DNA of 64,000 nucleotides from Pararhizobium capsulatum DSM 1112. Its GTDB lineage: Bacteria; Pseudomonadota; Alphaproteobacteria; Rhizobiales; Rhizobiaceae. Below the pieces are notes generated by a model. That model worked only from the letters and a program-made list of their open reading frames with translations, did no database searches and had not been told where the DNA came from. The stretch lies in assembly GCF_030814475.1 (NCBI RefSeq), contig NZ_JAUSVF010000002.1, forward strand, positions 186,001 to 250,000, in the 5' to 3' direction. Positions 35,794-46,123 of this stretch are shown one piece after another (position 1 is the first letter of the stretch; each line of letters starts with the position of its first letter). The position numbers were made by a program, and so were the translations under genes.

Positions 35794-36980
35794 ACACTGC
35801 ATTGCCGCAGATCCCCGTCGCGAAGCCTGTTCTCGACGAAGAAGAAGTCGCCGCCATACGACGGGTGGTGCTCTCCGGCTGGGTAACGCAGGGACCCGAG
35901 GTCGCAGCTTTCGAACTCGAGTTTGCCGCCTTCGTCGGCGCCCCGCATGCCTGCGCCGTTTCGAATTGCACGACAGCGCTGCATCTGGCCTTGAAAGCGG
36001 TCGGCGTCGGCCCCGGTGACGAGGTCATCACCGTCAGCCATACGTTCATCGCGACCGCCAATGCCGTTCGCTACTGCGATGCCATCCCTGTATTCGTCGA
36101 TATCGAACATAACGGCTTCAACATCGATCCAGACCAGATCGAGGCGACCATCTCGTCCCGCACCAAGGCTATCCTTGCCGTGCATCAGCTGGGTATGCCC
36201 TGCGATCTCGCCCGTATCGTCGAGATCGGCAGGCGCCATGGAATTCCGGTGATCGAGGATGCCGCCTGCGCGTCGGGCAGCGAAATCCGCTGGGGCGAGG
36301 AATGGCAGAAGATCGGCAAACCGCATGGCGATATCGCCTGCTTTTCGTTTCATCCCCGCAAGGTCATCACGACCGGCGACGGCGGCATGCTGACGACGGC
36401 CAACCCGGATTATGACCGCAAGTTTCGCCTCTGGCGCCAGCATAGCATGAGCGTCACCGATCAGGCGCGCCACGGATCCAAGCAGGTGATCTACGAGGAA
36501 TATCCGGAGATCGGGTATAACTACCGCATGACCGATCTGCAGGCGGCGGTTGGCCGCGTACAGTTGAAGCGGCTGCCGGAGCTCGTATCTCGGCGGCGGC
36601 ATCTGGCGGAGCTTTATCGCCGCAGCCTGCACGATATTCACGGTCTTCAGGTGCCGGTCGAGCCGTCCTGGGCGTGCAGCAACTGGCAGAGCTATTGCAT
36701 CCGTCTTCCCGACTGGCTTGACCAGCGCGAGACCATGCAGGCGCTACTCGATCGTGGCATTTCGACCCGGCGCGGTATCATGAACATCCATCGGGAACCT
36801 GCCTACCGGTACGGTCATACCCATCGTCGCGTGCGAAACCTTGGGGCAAGCGAAGCAGCCCAGGAAAAGGCCATCATTCTTCCGCTCTTCGCCCAAATGA
36901 CCGAGGAAGATATCGCCGTGGTCGTCGACGCATTTCACGAAATCGCCGCAGACACCCGGCCGAGAGGCGCAACGGGCTGA
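35790..36980 (+). CDS. DegT/DnrJ/EryC1-family aminotransferase, second copy
   Basis: A GTG start at 35790 overlaps the preceding stop as GTGA, giving 396 residues. It has SNCTTALHLALKAVGVGPGD, IEDAACASGSEIRW and the region FSFHPRKVITTGDGGMLTT with the PLP Lys. It differs clearly from the aminotransferase at 33019: the insertion EEWQKIGKPHGD and the spacing resemble perosamine-synthetase or PglE-like C4 aminotransferases. It is the last gene of the six-gene operon, 137 bases from the convergent wzx. Two different aminotransferases imply either a diamino sugar or two distinct amino sugars. Confidence 0.87.
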   Translation: MNTALPQIPVAKPVLDEEEVAAIRRVVLSGWVTQGPEVAAFELEFAAFVGAPHACAVSNCTTALHLALKAVGVGPGDEVITVSHTFIATANAVRYCDAIPVFVDIEHNGFNIDPDQIEATISSRTKAILAVHQLGMPCDLARIVEIGRRHGIPVIEDAACASGSEIRWGEEWQKIGKPHGDIACFSFHPRKVITTGDGGMLTTANPDYDRKFRLWRQHSMSVTDQARHGSKQVIYEEYPEIGYNYRMTDLQAAVGRVQLKRLPELVSRRRHLAELYRRSLHDIHGLQVPVEPSWACSNWQSYCIRLPDWLDQRETMQALLDRGISTRRGIMNIHREPAYRYGHTHRRVRNLGASEAAQEKAIILPLFAQMTEEDIAVVVDAFHEIAADTRPRGATG

Positions 36981-37117
36981 TTTGCGAGAAGGTCCCTCCC
37001 GAGGTCGGCAAAGTCCTGGCTGCAGACAGCGCTCGAGGTCTTTGTTTTCCGCATGTCGCTATCGCAAAACCGCCGCACACTTTTGCGCGACATGTTTTGT
37101 GTGTCTGCAGCATCGCT

Positions 37118-38629
37118 TCAAGCCGATTTCCACATCCAGTGACGCAGCCCGGCCGGAAACGCGCTGGGCGGCAGCATTTCCACGAGGGACTTCAGCGAGT
37201 AGATACCGCTTGCGAGCACCGCAAGGGACCCCAGGACGGTCGCCTGCCAGAGCGGCAGAAACAGGGTTGCGCAGAACACGAGGGCGGAAGCCAGGAGAAA
37301 CACCACCCCCAGGCGGTAGTTTGCGGGCGACCAGCGAAATCCCGTAAGGCGGCCGGCGATCACGTAGATCAAAACTCCGTGCCAGACATAAAGCCCGAAG
37401 AACCCCATTCCGGAGCCTACGGCGCCGAGCTTCGAGACCAGAAGCCAGACCAGCCCGACATGAACAAGGCTAGCGGCCACCTCGGTCCAGAAGAAGATTG
37501 CCTGTGCGCCCTTTGCCAGCACGATATAGCCCATGGGCCATGCGACGATCCGCAGCATCATTCCAAGGCATATCCAGCGCAGCAGATCTGCAGCCGGGGC
37601 GAATTCCGGTGAGTAGAACAGCCACATGGCGACGGGTGCGAAGGTCAAAGTCGCAAGGATGCCCGGTCCCGCCAGGAGCATGCTGACCTGCGTCTGCTCG
37701 TTGACCAGCCGGTTGCAAGCCTCGTGGTCATGTGCGACCGCGGCCAGCCGCGGATAAAAGTCTGTGCCCATAGCCTGCAGGATGAAGCCGGCATAAAGAC
37801 CGCCAAGCGCCCATGCGGCCTGATAAAGGCCTGCTGCAACTGCTCCATCAAGCTTCAGCACGATCAGGCGAACTGCATAGGCCGCGCCAAAGGTCAGAAG
37901 ACCGCTCGCCATGAAGACGGCGCCCAGTTTCACGAGCGGCAGCACTTCCTCGCGATATTGTCTCCCCGTAATTGTGGGGCGGCTGATGCGGATTTTTGCG
38001 CTGTACCAGAAGGAGGTGATTGCCGTCACCGCAGCAATGGCGATCAGGGACGGCACGATGCCATCGGCACCGAGAAAAAAGATCAGCGCGACGGAAGCGA
38101 CGGTGCTGGCAAAGCCGGAGATAACGTTGATGCGCGCGAGGCTTGCAATCTCCCGCATCCCCTGGAGCAGCGCCGTTTCACCCCCGCAGATCAGCCGAAA
38201 GAAAACGGCAAGCGCGAGCAGCGCGGTGCCGGTGACATGCAGATTTTCGCTGAAGGTAAAATGCGCAACCGGGATGGCCAGCCCTGCGAGCAGGAGCGCG
38301 CCGGCCACGGCAAGGATCAGGGACAATCGACGCAGAACGATGGCGGTGCGGGCAACACGGTCCCCGTCCTCTTCACCGGCTGTGCGGGCAACTTCGCGAA
38401 CGCCGCTTGCCTGTATGCCAAGCCCCGCCAATGTCTGGGCAATGTCGAGGATCGAGTTGTAAAGAGCCATCAGGCCGATACCCTCGGGACCGAGCAACAC
38501 CGCCAGGGCCTTGTTGCGGATGATCGAGAAACCGACATTGATCAGCGATGACCCGCCGATAAGTGCCGTCGATTTGAGGATATGGAGATAGCTTTGCTTT
38601 TCGGGCTGGGTTTGCGGCGTGGCACTCAT
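37118..38629 (-). CDS. wzx: Oligosaccharide flippase (Wzx-like)
   Basis: The 503-residue protein has about 12-14 membrane segments and begins LKSTALIGGSSLINVGFSII, the usual start of MATE-like Wzx/PST transporters. The third region, GPEGIGLMALYNSILDIAQT, is also typical. Wzx moves the lipid-linked repeat unit from the inner to the outer leaflet. The ATG overlaps the stop of rfbD, and it is the last gene of the export protein-rfbACBD operon. Together with the Wzy-like protein at 8.8 kb and the chain-length protein at 25.2 kb it makes a complete Wzx/Wzy-type set. Confidence 0.92.
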   Translation of the reverse strand: MSATPQTQPEKQSYLHILKSTALIGGSSLINVGFSIIRNKALAVLLGPEGIGLMALYNSILDIAQTLAGLGIQASGVREVARTAGEEDGDRVARTAIVLRRLSLILAVAGALLLAGLAIPVAHFTFSENLHVTGTALLALAVFFRLICGGETALLQGMREIASLARINVISGFASTVASVALIFFLGADGIVPSLIAIAAVTAITSFWYSAKIRISRPTITGRQYREEVLPLVKLGAVFMASGLLTFGAAYAVRLIVLKLDGAVAAGLYQAAWALGGLYAGFILQAMGTDFYPRLAAVAHDHEACNRLVNEQTQVSMLLAGPGILATLTFAPVAMWLFYSPEFAPAADLLRWICLGMMLRIVAWPMGYIVLAKGAQAIFFWTEVAASLVHVGLVWLLVSKLGAVGSGMGFFGLYVWHGVLIYVIAGRLTGFRWSPANYRLGVVFLLASALVFCATLFLPLWQATVLGSLAVLASGIYSLKSLVEMLPPSAFPAGLRHWMWKSA

Positions 38630-39540
38630 TGTAAGTGCTCCGATTCCTCTGGGTCCACGTGACCGTACTCCTCGGCAATGATGCGGCGGACCACCGTCTC
38701 CACGCTTTCCTGCCAGGGTGGCGCGCGCCAGTCGAAAACGCTTTCGAATTTGTCGCAGCAGAGGGCTGAATGAAGAGGCCGAGGCGCCGGTGTCCGATAT
38801 TCGGCCGTCGTGATGTCACGAACGTTGGCGGATGGTCCGCCATAGGCTCTGCTGACCTGAAAGATATAGCGCGCAAGATTGGCCCAGTTAGTCTCTCCGG
38901 TTCCTGCGACGTGATAGATGCTCGGTATCGTTCGCCCGGGATGGGTGCTGACCATCATGACGGCGGCTGCGAGCGCGAGTGCCGAGGTCGGGTTTCCCCA
39001 TTGATCGGCGACGATGTCGATGGTTTCGCGCTCCTTGGCAAGCCGCAGCATGGTTCGCGCGAAGTTATGCCCGAAAGGGCTGTAGACCCAGCTTGTCCGC
39101 AAAATGACATGCAGCGGGTTGGCACCGGCAACCGCGTGTTCGCCCCTCAGCTTGCTATAGCCATAAAACGTCTTAGGGCCAGGTTCGTCGTCTTCCCGGT
39201 AGGGCGCCGAACTGGTGCCGGAAAAAACATAGTCGGTGGAGAGGTGTATGACCGGAACACCGAGCATGGCGGCAGCCTCTGCGACCAACGCTGCGCCCGT
39301 GACATTGATTTCATAGGCGAGATCCTGCTGGAATTCCGCTCTGTCGACCGAGGTGTAGGCTGCGGCGGAGACGACGATATCCGGAAGCTGTGCGAGGATT
39401 GTCTCGGTGACCGACGCCGCGTCGGTCAGCTCGAATTCCGGCCGCCCGACGGTTACGAGCTCGACGCCCGGTACCAAAGCCGCCGCCTCCACCAGACTGG
39501 CGGCCAATTGTCCGTTTTTGCCTGTCACCAGGATTTTCAT
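38626..39540 (-). CDS. rfbD: dTDP-4-dehydrorhamnose reductase
   Basis: The 304-residue SDR protein has a short cofactor motif, [15 protein letters not shown], the strand [18 protein letters not shown] and the catalytic YGYSK, as in RfbD/RmlD, which makes dTDP-L-rhamnose in the last step. The start at 39540 overlaps the rfbB stop (ATGA), and its own stop overlaps wzx (ATGA). A longer frame to 39606 is only an extension into rfbB. Function is well supported by the neighbouring three genes of the pathway. Confidence 0.94.
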   Translation of the reverse strand: MKILVTGKNGQLAASLVEAAALVPGVELVTVGRPEFELTDAASVTETILAQLPDIVVSAAAYTSVDRAEFQQDLAYEINVTGAALVAEAAAMLGVPVIHLSTDYVFSGTSSAPYREDDEPGPKTFYGYSKLRGEHAVAGANPLHVILRTSWVYSPFGHNFARTMLRLAKERETIDIVADQWGNPTSALALAAAVMMVSTHPGRTIPSIYHVAGTGETNWANLARYIFQVSRAYGGPSANVRDITTAEYRTPAPRPLHSALCCDKFESVFDWRAPPWQESVETVVRRIIAEEYGHVDPEESEHLQ

Positions 39541-40610
39541 CGTGGCCCCGCCACCCGGCCAAGACGTTCGCCGGCATAGGTTCCTGCCCGGATCGGCCCC
39601 CACCACCAGCTGTTTTCAAGATACCAGCTGACGGTCTTTTCGATGCCGGTTTCGAAGGTCTCCTGTGGCCTCCAGCCAAGCTCCCGTTCGATCCTGGATG
39701 CGTCGATCGCATAGCGCCGGTCATGGCCCGGACGATCGCTGACGAAGGTTTTGAGATCACGGTAGCTGCCGCTTTGGCGCGGCTGGCGACGGTCGAGAAT
39801 GTCACAGATCGTCTCAACGACGACGAGATTGCTGCGTTCGCTGTGACCGCCGATATTATAGCTTTCGCCCAGAGTGCCCGCTGACGCCACGCGCATCAGG
39901 GCGCGCGCGTGATCGTCCACATACAGCCAGTCGCGCACATTGCTTCCCGTGCCATAGATAGGCAGCGGCTTCTCATCCAGCGCGTTGAGAATGACAAGCG
40001 GTATGAGTTTCTCCGGGAAGTGGAACGGCCCGTAATTGTTGGAGCAGTTGGAAAGAACGACCGGCAAGCCGAACGTGTGGTGCCAGGCGCGAACCAGATG
40101 GTCCGCGGAGGCCTTGGAAGCCGAATAGGGAGAAGAGGGCGCATAGGGCGTCGTCTCGTGAAACAGGCTGCCGTCGAACGGCAGGTCACCGAACACCTCG
40201 TCGGTGGAGATGTGGTGAAAGCGAAAATTCCGCGCCTCTTCTTCCGGCAGGCCTTGCCAGTGTTTCAGGGCGGCCTGCAACAGACGGAATGTTCCAACGA
40301 TATTGGCTTCGATGAAGGCCGCCGGCCCTTCGATCGAGCGGTCGACATGGGTTTCCGCCGCAAGGTGCATAACGCGGTTGATATTCTCGGCCTGCATCAG
40401 CGCCAGTACGGCGTGCTCGTCGCAGATATCGCCCCGGACGAAGCGATAATTGGGTGCGTGTTCGATCGTCCCGAGCGAAGCGACATTGCCGGCATAGGTG
40501 AGCTTGTCGAGGTTCACGACCCGATTTTGAGGGTTGGCGACAAGCTGGCGGCAAAGTGCCGATCCGATGAAGCCGGCGCCGCCGGTGACAAGCACGTTGA
40601 CCGGCGTCAT
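39537..40610 (-). CDS. rfbB: dTDP-glucose 4,6-dehydratase
   Basis: The 357-residue protein begins [20 protein letters not shown] and has the catalytic [15 protein letters not shown] and STDEVFGDL (the TDE of true 4,6-dehydratases). The later [13 protein letters not shown] is also a family mark. It removes water from dTDP-glucose to give the 4-keto-6-deoxy sugar. Its ATG overlaps the rfbC stop and its stop overlaps the rfbD start. The gene order rfbA-rfbC-rfbB-rfbD is common in rhizobia. Confidence 0.95.
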   Translation of the reverse strand: MTPVNVLVTGGAGFIGSALCRQLVANPQNRVVNLDKLTYAGNVASLGTIEHAPNYRFVRGDICDEHAVLALMQAENINRVMHLAAETHVDRSIEGPAAFIEANIVGTFRLLQAALKHWQGLPEEEARNFRFHHISTDEVFGDLPFDGSLFHETTPYAPSSPYSASKASADHLVRAWHHTFGLPVVLSNCSNNYGPFHFPEKLIPLVILNALDEKPLPIYGTGSNVRDWLYVDDHARALMRVASAGTLGESYNIGGHSERSNLVVVETICDILDRRQPRQSGSYRDLKTFVSDRPGHDRRYAIDASRIERELGWRPQETFETGIEKTVSWYLENSWWWGPIRAGTYAGERLGRVAGPR

Positions 40611-41185
40611 AGATGTATCTCCTGCAATATCTCGAATACGTCGGCGTCCTCCAGACGTGGCGCCCGCAGGTCCTTTTCGGAAAGCCGCATGAAGGACGTG
40701 GAGAAAGGCCAGGAAATGCCGATATGCGGATCGTCGAACCGGATCGATCGATCATGCTCGTGCGAATAGGGATTGGTGACCTTGTAGACGACCTCGGTGT
40801 TCGGCTCCAACGTCACAAAGCCATGGGCGAAGCCTTTGGGAACGAGGATCTGGTTGCCTTTGCTGGACGAAATCCGAAGCGCGGTCCAATGCCCGAAACT
40901 CGTGGAACCTCTGCGAATATCGACCGCAACATCGAAGATGGAGCCGTGGACGACCCTGACGAGCTTGTCCTGTGCGAAGGGCGGCAGCTGATAATGCAGG
41001 CCGCGCAGGACGCCCTTTTCCGCTGAATAGGATTGATTGTCCTGAACGAACTCCAGATCGAAGCCGTGATCCGAAAAACGCTTGGCGTTCCACACTTCCG
41101 AGAAATATCCCCGTTCATCGGACAGGCGCAGCGGGGTAATTTCAACAATGCCATCAAGGCCGAGCGGCCTCACCTCCATCGACAT
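40607..41185 (-). CDS. rfbC: dTDP-4-dehydrorhamnose 3,5-epimerase
   Basis: The 192-residue cupin protein starts [20 protein letters not shown] and contains [35 protein letters not shown] and [14 protein letters not shown], all standard RfbC motifs; the catalytic His is in RGLHY. It inverts C3 and C5 of the 4-keto sugar. The start at 41185 shares one base with the rfbA stop (TGATG), and the upstream extension to 41281 is not family-like. Confidence 0.95.
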   Translation of the reverse strand: MSMEVRPLGLDGIVEITPLRLSDERGYFSEVWNAKRFSDHGFDLEFVQDNQSYSAEKGVLRGLHYQLPPFAQDKLVRVVHGSIFDVAVDIRRGSTSFGHWTALRISSSKGNQILVPKGFAHGFVTLEPNTEVVYKVTNPYSHEHDRSIRFDDPHIGISWPFSTSFMRLSEKDLRAPRLEDADVFEILQEIHL

Positions 41186-42120
41186 CAGACACACTCCTGC
41201 GCTCGTTGCCGCAGATAGGACGCGTAGGCGGTGTTGCCGAGCGTGCAGGCGCGTTTGAGCACGGCATCGGAGCTGAGCCATCCCATGTCGAGCGCGATCT
41301 CCTCCGGGCAGGCGATCTGGATGCCCTGGCGCCGCTGGACGGTGCGCACGAAGGATGAGGCGTCCTGCAGGCTGTCATAGGTGCCGGTGTCCAGCCACGC
41401 GTATCCGCGGCCGAGGCGCTCCACCTGGAGCTTGCCGCGTTCGAGATAGATGCTGTTGACGGTGCTGATCTCCAGTTCGCCACGCTGCGATGGCTTTATG
41501 GTGGAGGCGATCTCGACGACATCGTTGTCGTAGAAGTAAAGCCCGGTCACGGCCCAGTTCGATTTCGGATTCTCGGGCTTTTCTTCGATGGTGAGTGCCT
41601 TGCCGGTCGCCTTGTCGAAACTGACCACGCCGTAGCGTTCAGGATCATCGACATGATAGGCAAAAACGGTCGCTCCCGTTGCTCGGTCGACCGCCTCGCG
41701 ACAGGCCGCAGGCAGCCCGTGTCCAAAGAAGATGTTGTCGCCGAGGATCATTGCGACAGGGCCGTTGCCGATGAACTCCCGGCCAATGATGAAGGCTTCC
41801 GCCAGGCCGTTCGGATGGGCCTGCTCGGCATAGGAAATCTCCAGCCCGAAATGCGATCCGTCCCCCAGAAGCTGCTGGAAACAGGGCAGATCGCGCGGCG
41901 TGGAGATCACCAGGATCTCCCGTATGCCCGAAAGCATCAGCACGCTGAGGGGATAATAGATCATCGGCTTGTCGTAGATCGGCAGGATCTGCTTGGAGAC
42001 TGCGATTGTCAGGGGATAGAGGCGGGTGCCGCTGCCGCCGGCCAGGATGATGCCCTTCATGGGTGGTGCCTGCCGTTTTTTGGGAGCGGGAATAGGCCAG
42101 GAACCGTCCGCCGCGTTCAT
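41185..42120 (-). CDS. rfbA: Glucose-1-phosphate thymidylyltransferase
   Basis: The core has [34 protein letters not shown] and [14 protein letters not shown], the nucleotidyltransferase signature of RfbA. It couples dTTP and glucose-1-phosphate to give dTDP-glucose. The family usually starts at MKGIILAGG (42060). The ATG at 42120 has AGAGGA eight bases upstream and an ATGA overlap with the export-protein gene, like the other junctions in this operon, so the longer 311-residue form is given; the extra 20 residues are not conserved-looking. Confidence 0.93.
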   Translation of the reverse strand: MNAADGSWPIPAPKKRQAPPMKGIILAGGSGTRLYPLTIAVSKQILPIYDKPMIYYPLSVLMLSGIREILVISTPRDLPCFQQLLGDGSHFGLEISYAEQAHPNGLAEAFIIGREFIGNGPVAMILGDNIFFGHGLPAACREAVDRATGATVFAYHVDDPERYGVVSFDKATGKALTIEEKPENPKSNWAVTGLYFYDNDVVEIASTIKPSQRGELEISTVNSIYLERGKLQVERLGRGYAWLDTGTYDSLQDASSFVRTVQRRQGIQIACPEEIALDMGWLSSDAVLKRACTLGNTAYASYLRQRAQECV

Positions 42121-43412
42121 TGGCTTTCCTCTTGGGGGAGCACATCCATCGTCTTGACATCCGCACTGCCGGCCGTGGATTTCGCGACCCGAACGACGTC
42201 TCCGGGCTGGAGCAGCGTCGTTTCGTCCGCCGGAATCTGGCCGACCTTGTCGCCGGTGTGGCGGATCACCGTGTAGCTGAGTGTTGATCCGCCTGCCTGA
42301 TCCACTGCGGGATCACCGTGCGCGAGGGAATCGAGCAGGAGCCGTTGGGCGGTTTCGCGCTTCAGCTGCAATTGATCGAGATTTGCCTGCTGCAGCTGCA
42401 GGTCTGCGGCAACTTCGGTCAGCTGCCTGTCGTAAAGGCCATCGAGATTACGGGTGGCCTCGGAAATGTTCTGGCGGGCGCGCATGATGGCGGTCACCAT
42501 ATCCAGCCGGTCGGCATGGTAGCTGCGCAAGGTCCGTTCGAGATCCGACTGGCGCGTCGGAAGCGCGATGCCGCGCTCGACGAGGCTTTTCATCGCGGCA
42601 AGTTCTTTTTCGACGGAGGCGATATCCGCGTCGTTGCCAAGGATCTTCTTCTCGGTGGTGCCGATTTCCGCCTCAAGCAGGACGCGCAGTTCCGAGAAGG
42701 ATTTTGCCTGCCGGGCAAGCACGTTGGCGCGGGCCTTGAAGAGAGCCTCTTCCTGCTTGAAGATGCTCTCGGCGAGCGCCTTGTCCCGCGGCATGGGCGG
42801 ATCGAATGCAATCCTCTTCTCGCCGGCCATTTCGGCGTGCAGGCGCGCAATCCTGATTTCACCGCGCAGGATACCGTTGTCCATCTCCCGCAGTTGGCCG
42901 ACCAGTTCCGTCGTTCCGAGGGATGACTGGGATCCTTCCGTCAGCCGTCGCTCGCCTCCGCCCATCGCCAGTGCCTGCAGAACGGTAAGCCCTGTCTGAA
43001 ACTTGTACTCCCCGGGCGTTGCGACATCGCCGACGACGTAGACCGGCGGATAGTCGACGATCTCGACCGTGGCCTCGGGGGTTTCCGAGAGGCCTATCTT
43101 TGCTTTGAGGCGCGTGGCGATTTCCGCGGCAAGCGCTTCGCTGTCCAGCTTGTCGACGGAGAGCGTGCCAATGACGGGCAATGTCAAAGTCCCCATCTGG
43201 GAAATCTGAAATTCGCCGCCAAGCGCGTCCCATTTCTCATAGGCGCCCTTTGTCGGCATCCATTGCACGATGTTGATGCGCACCTTGGTTTGCGGCGGCA
43301 GCCCCGGGCTGTCGGCAAAAACCGGAGCTCCACTGGCGATGAGACTGACGATCGAAAGCGCTAGGCCGGTCGACCGTGGCGAAAAGATATGAAGAACGGA
43401 GTATCCGAGCAA
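42117..43412 (-). CDS. Outer-membrane polysaccharide export protein, ExoF-like
   Basis: A TTG start at 43412 with GGGGGAA upstream gives 431 residues and a signal peptide ([17 protein letters not shown]), close to ExoF length. The poly-export and SLBB-like region (about residues 45-150) includes [15 protein letters not shown] and [21 protein letters not shown] long coiled-coil stretch (residues 175-355) follows, with a second SLBB-like segment near the end (PGDVVRVAK). OPX proteins form or gate the outer-membrane pore for EPS with the Wzz/kinase pair. It is first of six genes with overlapping ends. A different start would not affect the domain assignment. Confidence 0.88.
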   Translation of the reverse strand: MLGYSVLHIFSPRSTGLALSIVSLIASGAPVFADSPGLPPQTKVRINIVQWMPTKGAYEKWDALGGEFQISQMGTLTLPVIGTLSVDKLDSEALAAEIATRLKAKIGLSETPEATVEIVDYPPVYVVGDVATPGEYKFQTGLTVLQALAMGGGERRLTEGSQSSLGTTELVGQLREMDNGILRGEIRIARLHAEMAGEKRIAFDPPMPRDKALAESIFKQEEALFKARANVLARQAKSFSELRVLLEAEIGTTEKKILGNDADIASVEKELAAMKSLVERGIALPTRQSDLERTLRSYHADRLDMVTAIMRARQNISEATRNLDGLYDRQLTEVAADLQLQQANLDQLQLKRETAQRLLLDSLAHGDPAVDQAGGSTLSYTVIRHTGDKVGQIPADETTLLQPGDVVRVAKSTAGSADVKTMDVLPQEESQ

Positions 43413-43931
43413 TGTATTTCCCCCTGCCGGAATGTTCAGATGCCCGATATTGCAGTATAAGAGCAGAAGCCGGCGAGCAGGATTGCTGCCGCTCCTGCCG
43501 CCAATCGGCAATATAAGTTGGCCCCGAAACGTGCCTAAGTGTGCCAATTCCTGGAGGATTTTGAAGGGGAAAGGCGGCTAATCGGCGTTATCAATATTGG
43601 TAGGTCTGAATGCGTGAACTTACTCGTATGGCCATATATTTCGACCCCGGCGGTGTACCCGCCCGCGTTTCGACACGCTGGGGTTGGGATGAGTTGTGTA
43701 AGCGATGGTCAACCCTCATTGGGATGAGCGTGAGGCTACAGCCTAATGCGTTAGAGTAGTGGTGATGGACAATCCGCGTTTCCCGTTGCTGCTCATCGCT
43801 CCATACCCTAGCCGTTTTGCACCATCGCCGTTATCGCATGGCTGGTTTAAGGTGCGTCAATTCAAGTGCGAGGCAGTCGCCGGTCAGTGGCACTCATCGT
43901 TCATCGGGCAGCATAGCGGGTGAAGGATACA
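43413..43931. promoter_or_regulatory. Divergent region between export operon and regulator
   Basis: About 520 bases contain the promoters of the minus-strand export/rhamnose operon and the plus-strand LuxR-type regulator. A small inverted repeat, CTAA-TGCG-TTAG, lies near 43743. No gene is evident. Binding of the adjacent regulator here is plausible but not shown. Confidence 0.4.
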
Positions 43932-44645
43932 ATGCTTTTGAGCTCTAACCTCGATGACGAAAAACAGGGCGACCTGAATGGCTCTGCAAAGAGACAGGAG
44001 GCGGAGCGCGTCATCCTCATCCTCACCAATGTTGCAAGCGTATCCGAGCCGCTGATCGATGCGATCGGGCGCGAGTTTCCCTGGGTCCATGTCGAACAGG
44101 TCAACCAGATCGACAGGGCTTGCGAAACATTCTCCCATCCTGTCACGCTCATACTCATCGATGTCGGTTTCCTGAAGGAGGCGGAGGCGTCAGCCTCAAG
44201 GCTCAAAGCCGCCCATCCGCAGGCGCTTGCAGCCATCATCCAGCCTTACGACAAATTTGCCACCACATCCCTTCACGACATCGCAAAATCACCCCTCATC
44301 CGCAGCGTGCTGCCGATGGATCTGAGGCTTGATGTCTGGCTCTCCGTCCTGCGGTTGATGTTGTGGGGCGGCGAGTATCTGCCCTTCAATTCGATCGCCG
44401 ATATTGCGAAGGAGCGGGCATTTACTGCGGTAGATAACAGTGCAGGCATAACGGAACTCACCACGCGGGAACTTCAGATTCTGGAGATGGTCTGTGCCGG
44501 CTTGCAGAACAAGCTGATCGCCGCCGAATTCGCGCTGTCGGAACACACCGTGAAGATTCATCTGCACAACATCATGCGCAAGCTTGGCGTTCACAATCGT
44601 ACAGAGGCGGCTGCCCGGTTCCGAAGCTTCAAGAACGGCGAGTAG
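43932..44645 (+). CDS. LuxR-family regulator with incomplete receiver
   Basis: The 237-residue protein has a receiver-like fold followed by a LuxR DNA-binding domain (LTTRELQILEMVCAGLQNKL, then AAEFALSEHTVKIHLHNIMR). In the receiver the first-strand acidic pair is replaced (LILTNVAS), although an Asp remains at the usual acceptor site (LILIDVG). Phosphorylation by a standard kinase is doubtful, and no kinase gene is adjacent. The ATG at 43932 has AAGGA five bases upstream; a GTG at 43920 is an alternative. It resembles the regulator at 28434. It is divergent from the export operon, which it may control. Confidence 0.87.
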   Translation: MLLSSNLDDEKQGDLNGSAKRQEAERVILILTNVASVSEPLIDAIGREFPWVHVEQVNQIDRACETFSHPVTLILIDVGFLKEAEASASRLKAAHPQALAAIIQPYDKFATTSLHDIAKSPLIRSVLPMDLRLDVWLSVLRLMLWGGEYLPFNSIADIAKERAFTAVDNSAGITELTTRELQILEMVCAGLQNKLIAAEFALSEHTVKIHLHNIMRKLGVHNRTEAAARFRSFKNGE

Positions 44646-44728
44646 AGACCGGCCAAGCGCAAGCCGCCGGTTACGATCCTTGATGAGAGGGCATCAAGGA
44701 TGTTTCCTGCCGCGTCGCAAGACCGGTG

Positions 44729-46123
44729 TTACGGTTCGCGGATTGCGGTGTCGAGCCCACGCAGCAGCGGATAGAGGAAATAGGAGATCACCGTGCGGTG
44801 ACCGACCTTCACCTCCGCCGATACCGTCATGCCCGGCAGCAGCCGCACCGGCTCCCCACCTGTGTGAAGGGCGGTATCGGAGAGCAGCACGCGGGCCTTG
44901 TAGAACGGCCCGACCCTTCCGGCGGAGCGATCCTGGTCGGTTGGGGAGAACGCATCCTGACTGATCACCCGCACCGTGCCGGAGGCGGTGCCGTATTTCT
45001 GGAACGGATAGGCATCCAGCTTGACGCGTGCCTGCTTGTCGATCGCGATACGACCGATATCCTGGGTACTGATCGCCACCTCCGCTTCGAGCGGAGCATT
45101 CAGGGGCACCAGCGTCACGATAGGCTCGGCCTCCCGGACCACGGAGCCGATCGAGCGTTGCGCGAGGTCGAGAACGACCGCGTCCGCCGGCGCTGAGAGC
45201 GTCACCATGCTGCGGCGTAGCGCCATCTTCTTGAGTTCTTCCTCGGCGGTGTTGCGCTGGTTGCGCAGTTCCACCAGCTGCTCCATCGATGCACGCCTGA
45301 AATCCTCGACAAAGGCCTGCCGTTCGGCTGTCAGCTTTGCCAGCGAATGGGCCGCTTCGTCCGCCTTTCCTTTCACGACGGTCAGATCGGAATCGACATC
45401 GAGGCGGGCGTCGCGTGAGCCCAGAAAAGCGACTAGCGAGCCGGTTTCGTTGCGAAACAAGGTCTCGCGGGCCTTTTCGATCTGGACGAGGTTGTCGCGG
45501 CGATCGGCGAGAACCAGTTGCTGCTTCTCTCCGGCCGAGATTGCCGCGGCCTGTCCGGCGATCTGCTGCTGGAAGTTCTGGAGTTGCGCCACGAAAAAGG
45601 CACGTCTCTGGCCAAAAAGCTGCACCTGCAGCATTTCGTCGGCAGAGTTGCCGGCAAGCTTCGTATAGTCGGTATTCGCAAGCTCGGACTCGATGCGTTT
45701 GACCTGCGCGTCAAGGGCCGCGAATTTGGTATGCTGCTGATCGACATCCGCCTGGCTGAAAGTTGCATCGAGCGTGGCGAGCCGCTGGCCGGCCTTGACG
45801 ATCTCGCCGGTCGTGACATCGATCGACCGGATGATGGAGGTTTCCAGCGGCTGCACGACGATCGTCGGCCGCGTGGTGATCAGTTTTCCGGGGGCGATGA
45901 CGACCTCGTCGATTTCAGAGACCGATGCCCAGGTCACGGCGACGGCGATCAGGGCCGTGACCCCATAGAGCGTCAGGCGGGCGATCCTCGGAGGCGCACG
46001 CTCTTCCAGTTCCACCGCATCCGACTGGAATTCCGCGATGACCTGCGGTCGCGGACGCTGGACCACGATTTCGGAGGCGGGTTTCGCCACCGGGACGGGG
46101 AGGTTTTTCGGATTGTTGCTCAT
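44729..46123 (-). CDS. Type I secretion membrane-fusion protein (HlyD family)
   Basis: A 464-residue adaptor: a cytoplasmic proline-rich N-terminus, one membrane segment near residues 47-68 (TLYGVTALIAVAVTWASV), a lipoyl-type half motif (IVVQPLETSIIRSIDVTTGE), a long coiled-coil hairpin (about residues 115-305) and a C-terminal beta-barrel ending in PGMTVSAEVKVGHRTVISYF, the HlyD family signature. It links the inner-membrane ABC exporter to a TolC pore, which is not in this window. The ATG overlaps the exporter stop (ATGA). It is the last gene of the minus-strand secretion group. Confidence 0.93.
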   Translation of the reverse strand: MSNNPKNLPVPVAKPASEIVVQRPRPQVIAEFQSDAVELEERAPPRIARLTLYGVTALIAVAVTWASVSEIDEVVIAPGKLITTRPTIVVQPLETSIIRSIDVTTGEIVKAGQRLATLDATFSQADVDQQHTKFAALDAQVKRIESELANTDYTKLAGNSADEMLQVQLFGQRRAFFVAQLQNFQQQIAGQAAAISAGEKQQLVLADRRDNLVQIEKARETLFRNETGSLVAFLGSRDARLDVDSDLTVVKGKADEAAHSLAKLTAERQAFVEDFRRASMEQLVELRNQRNTAEEELKKMALRRSMVTLSAPADAVVLDLAQRSIGSVVREAEPIVTLVPLNAPLEAEVAISTQDIGRIAIDKQARVKLDAYPFQKYGTASGTVRVISQDAFSPTDQDRSAGRVGPFYKARVLLSDTALHTGGEPVRLLPGMTVSAEVKVGHRTVISYFLYPLLRGLDTAIREP

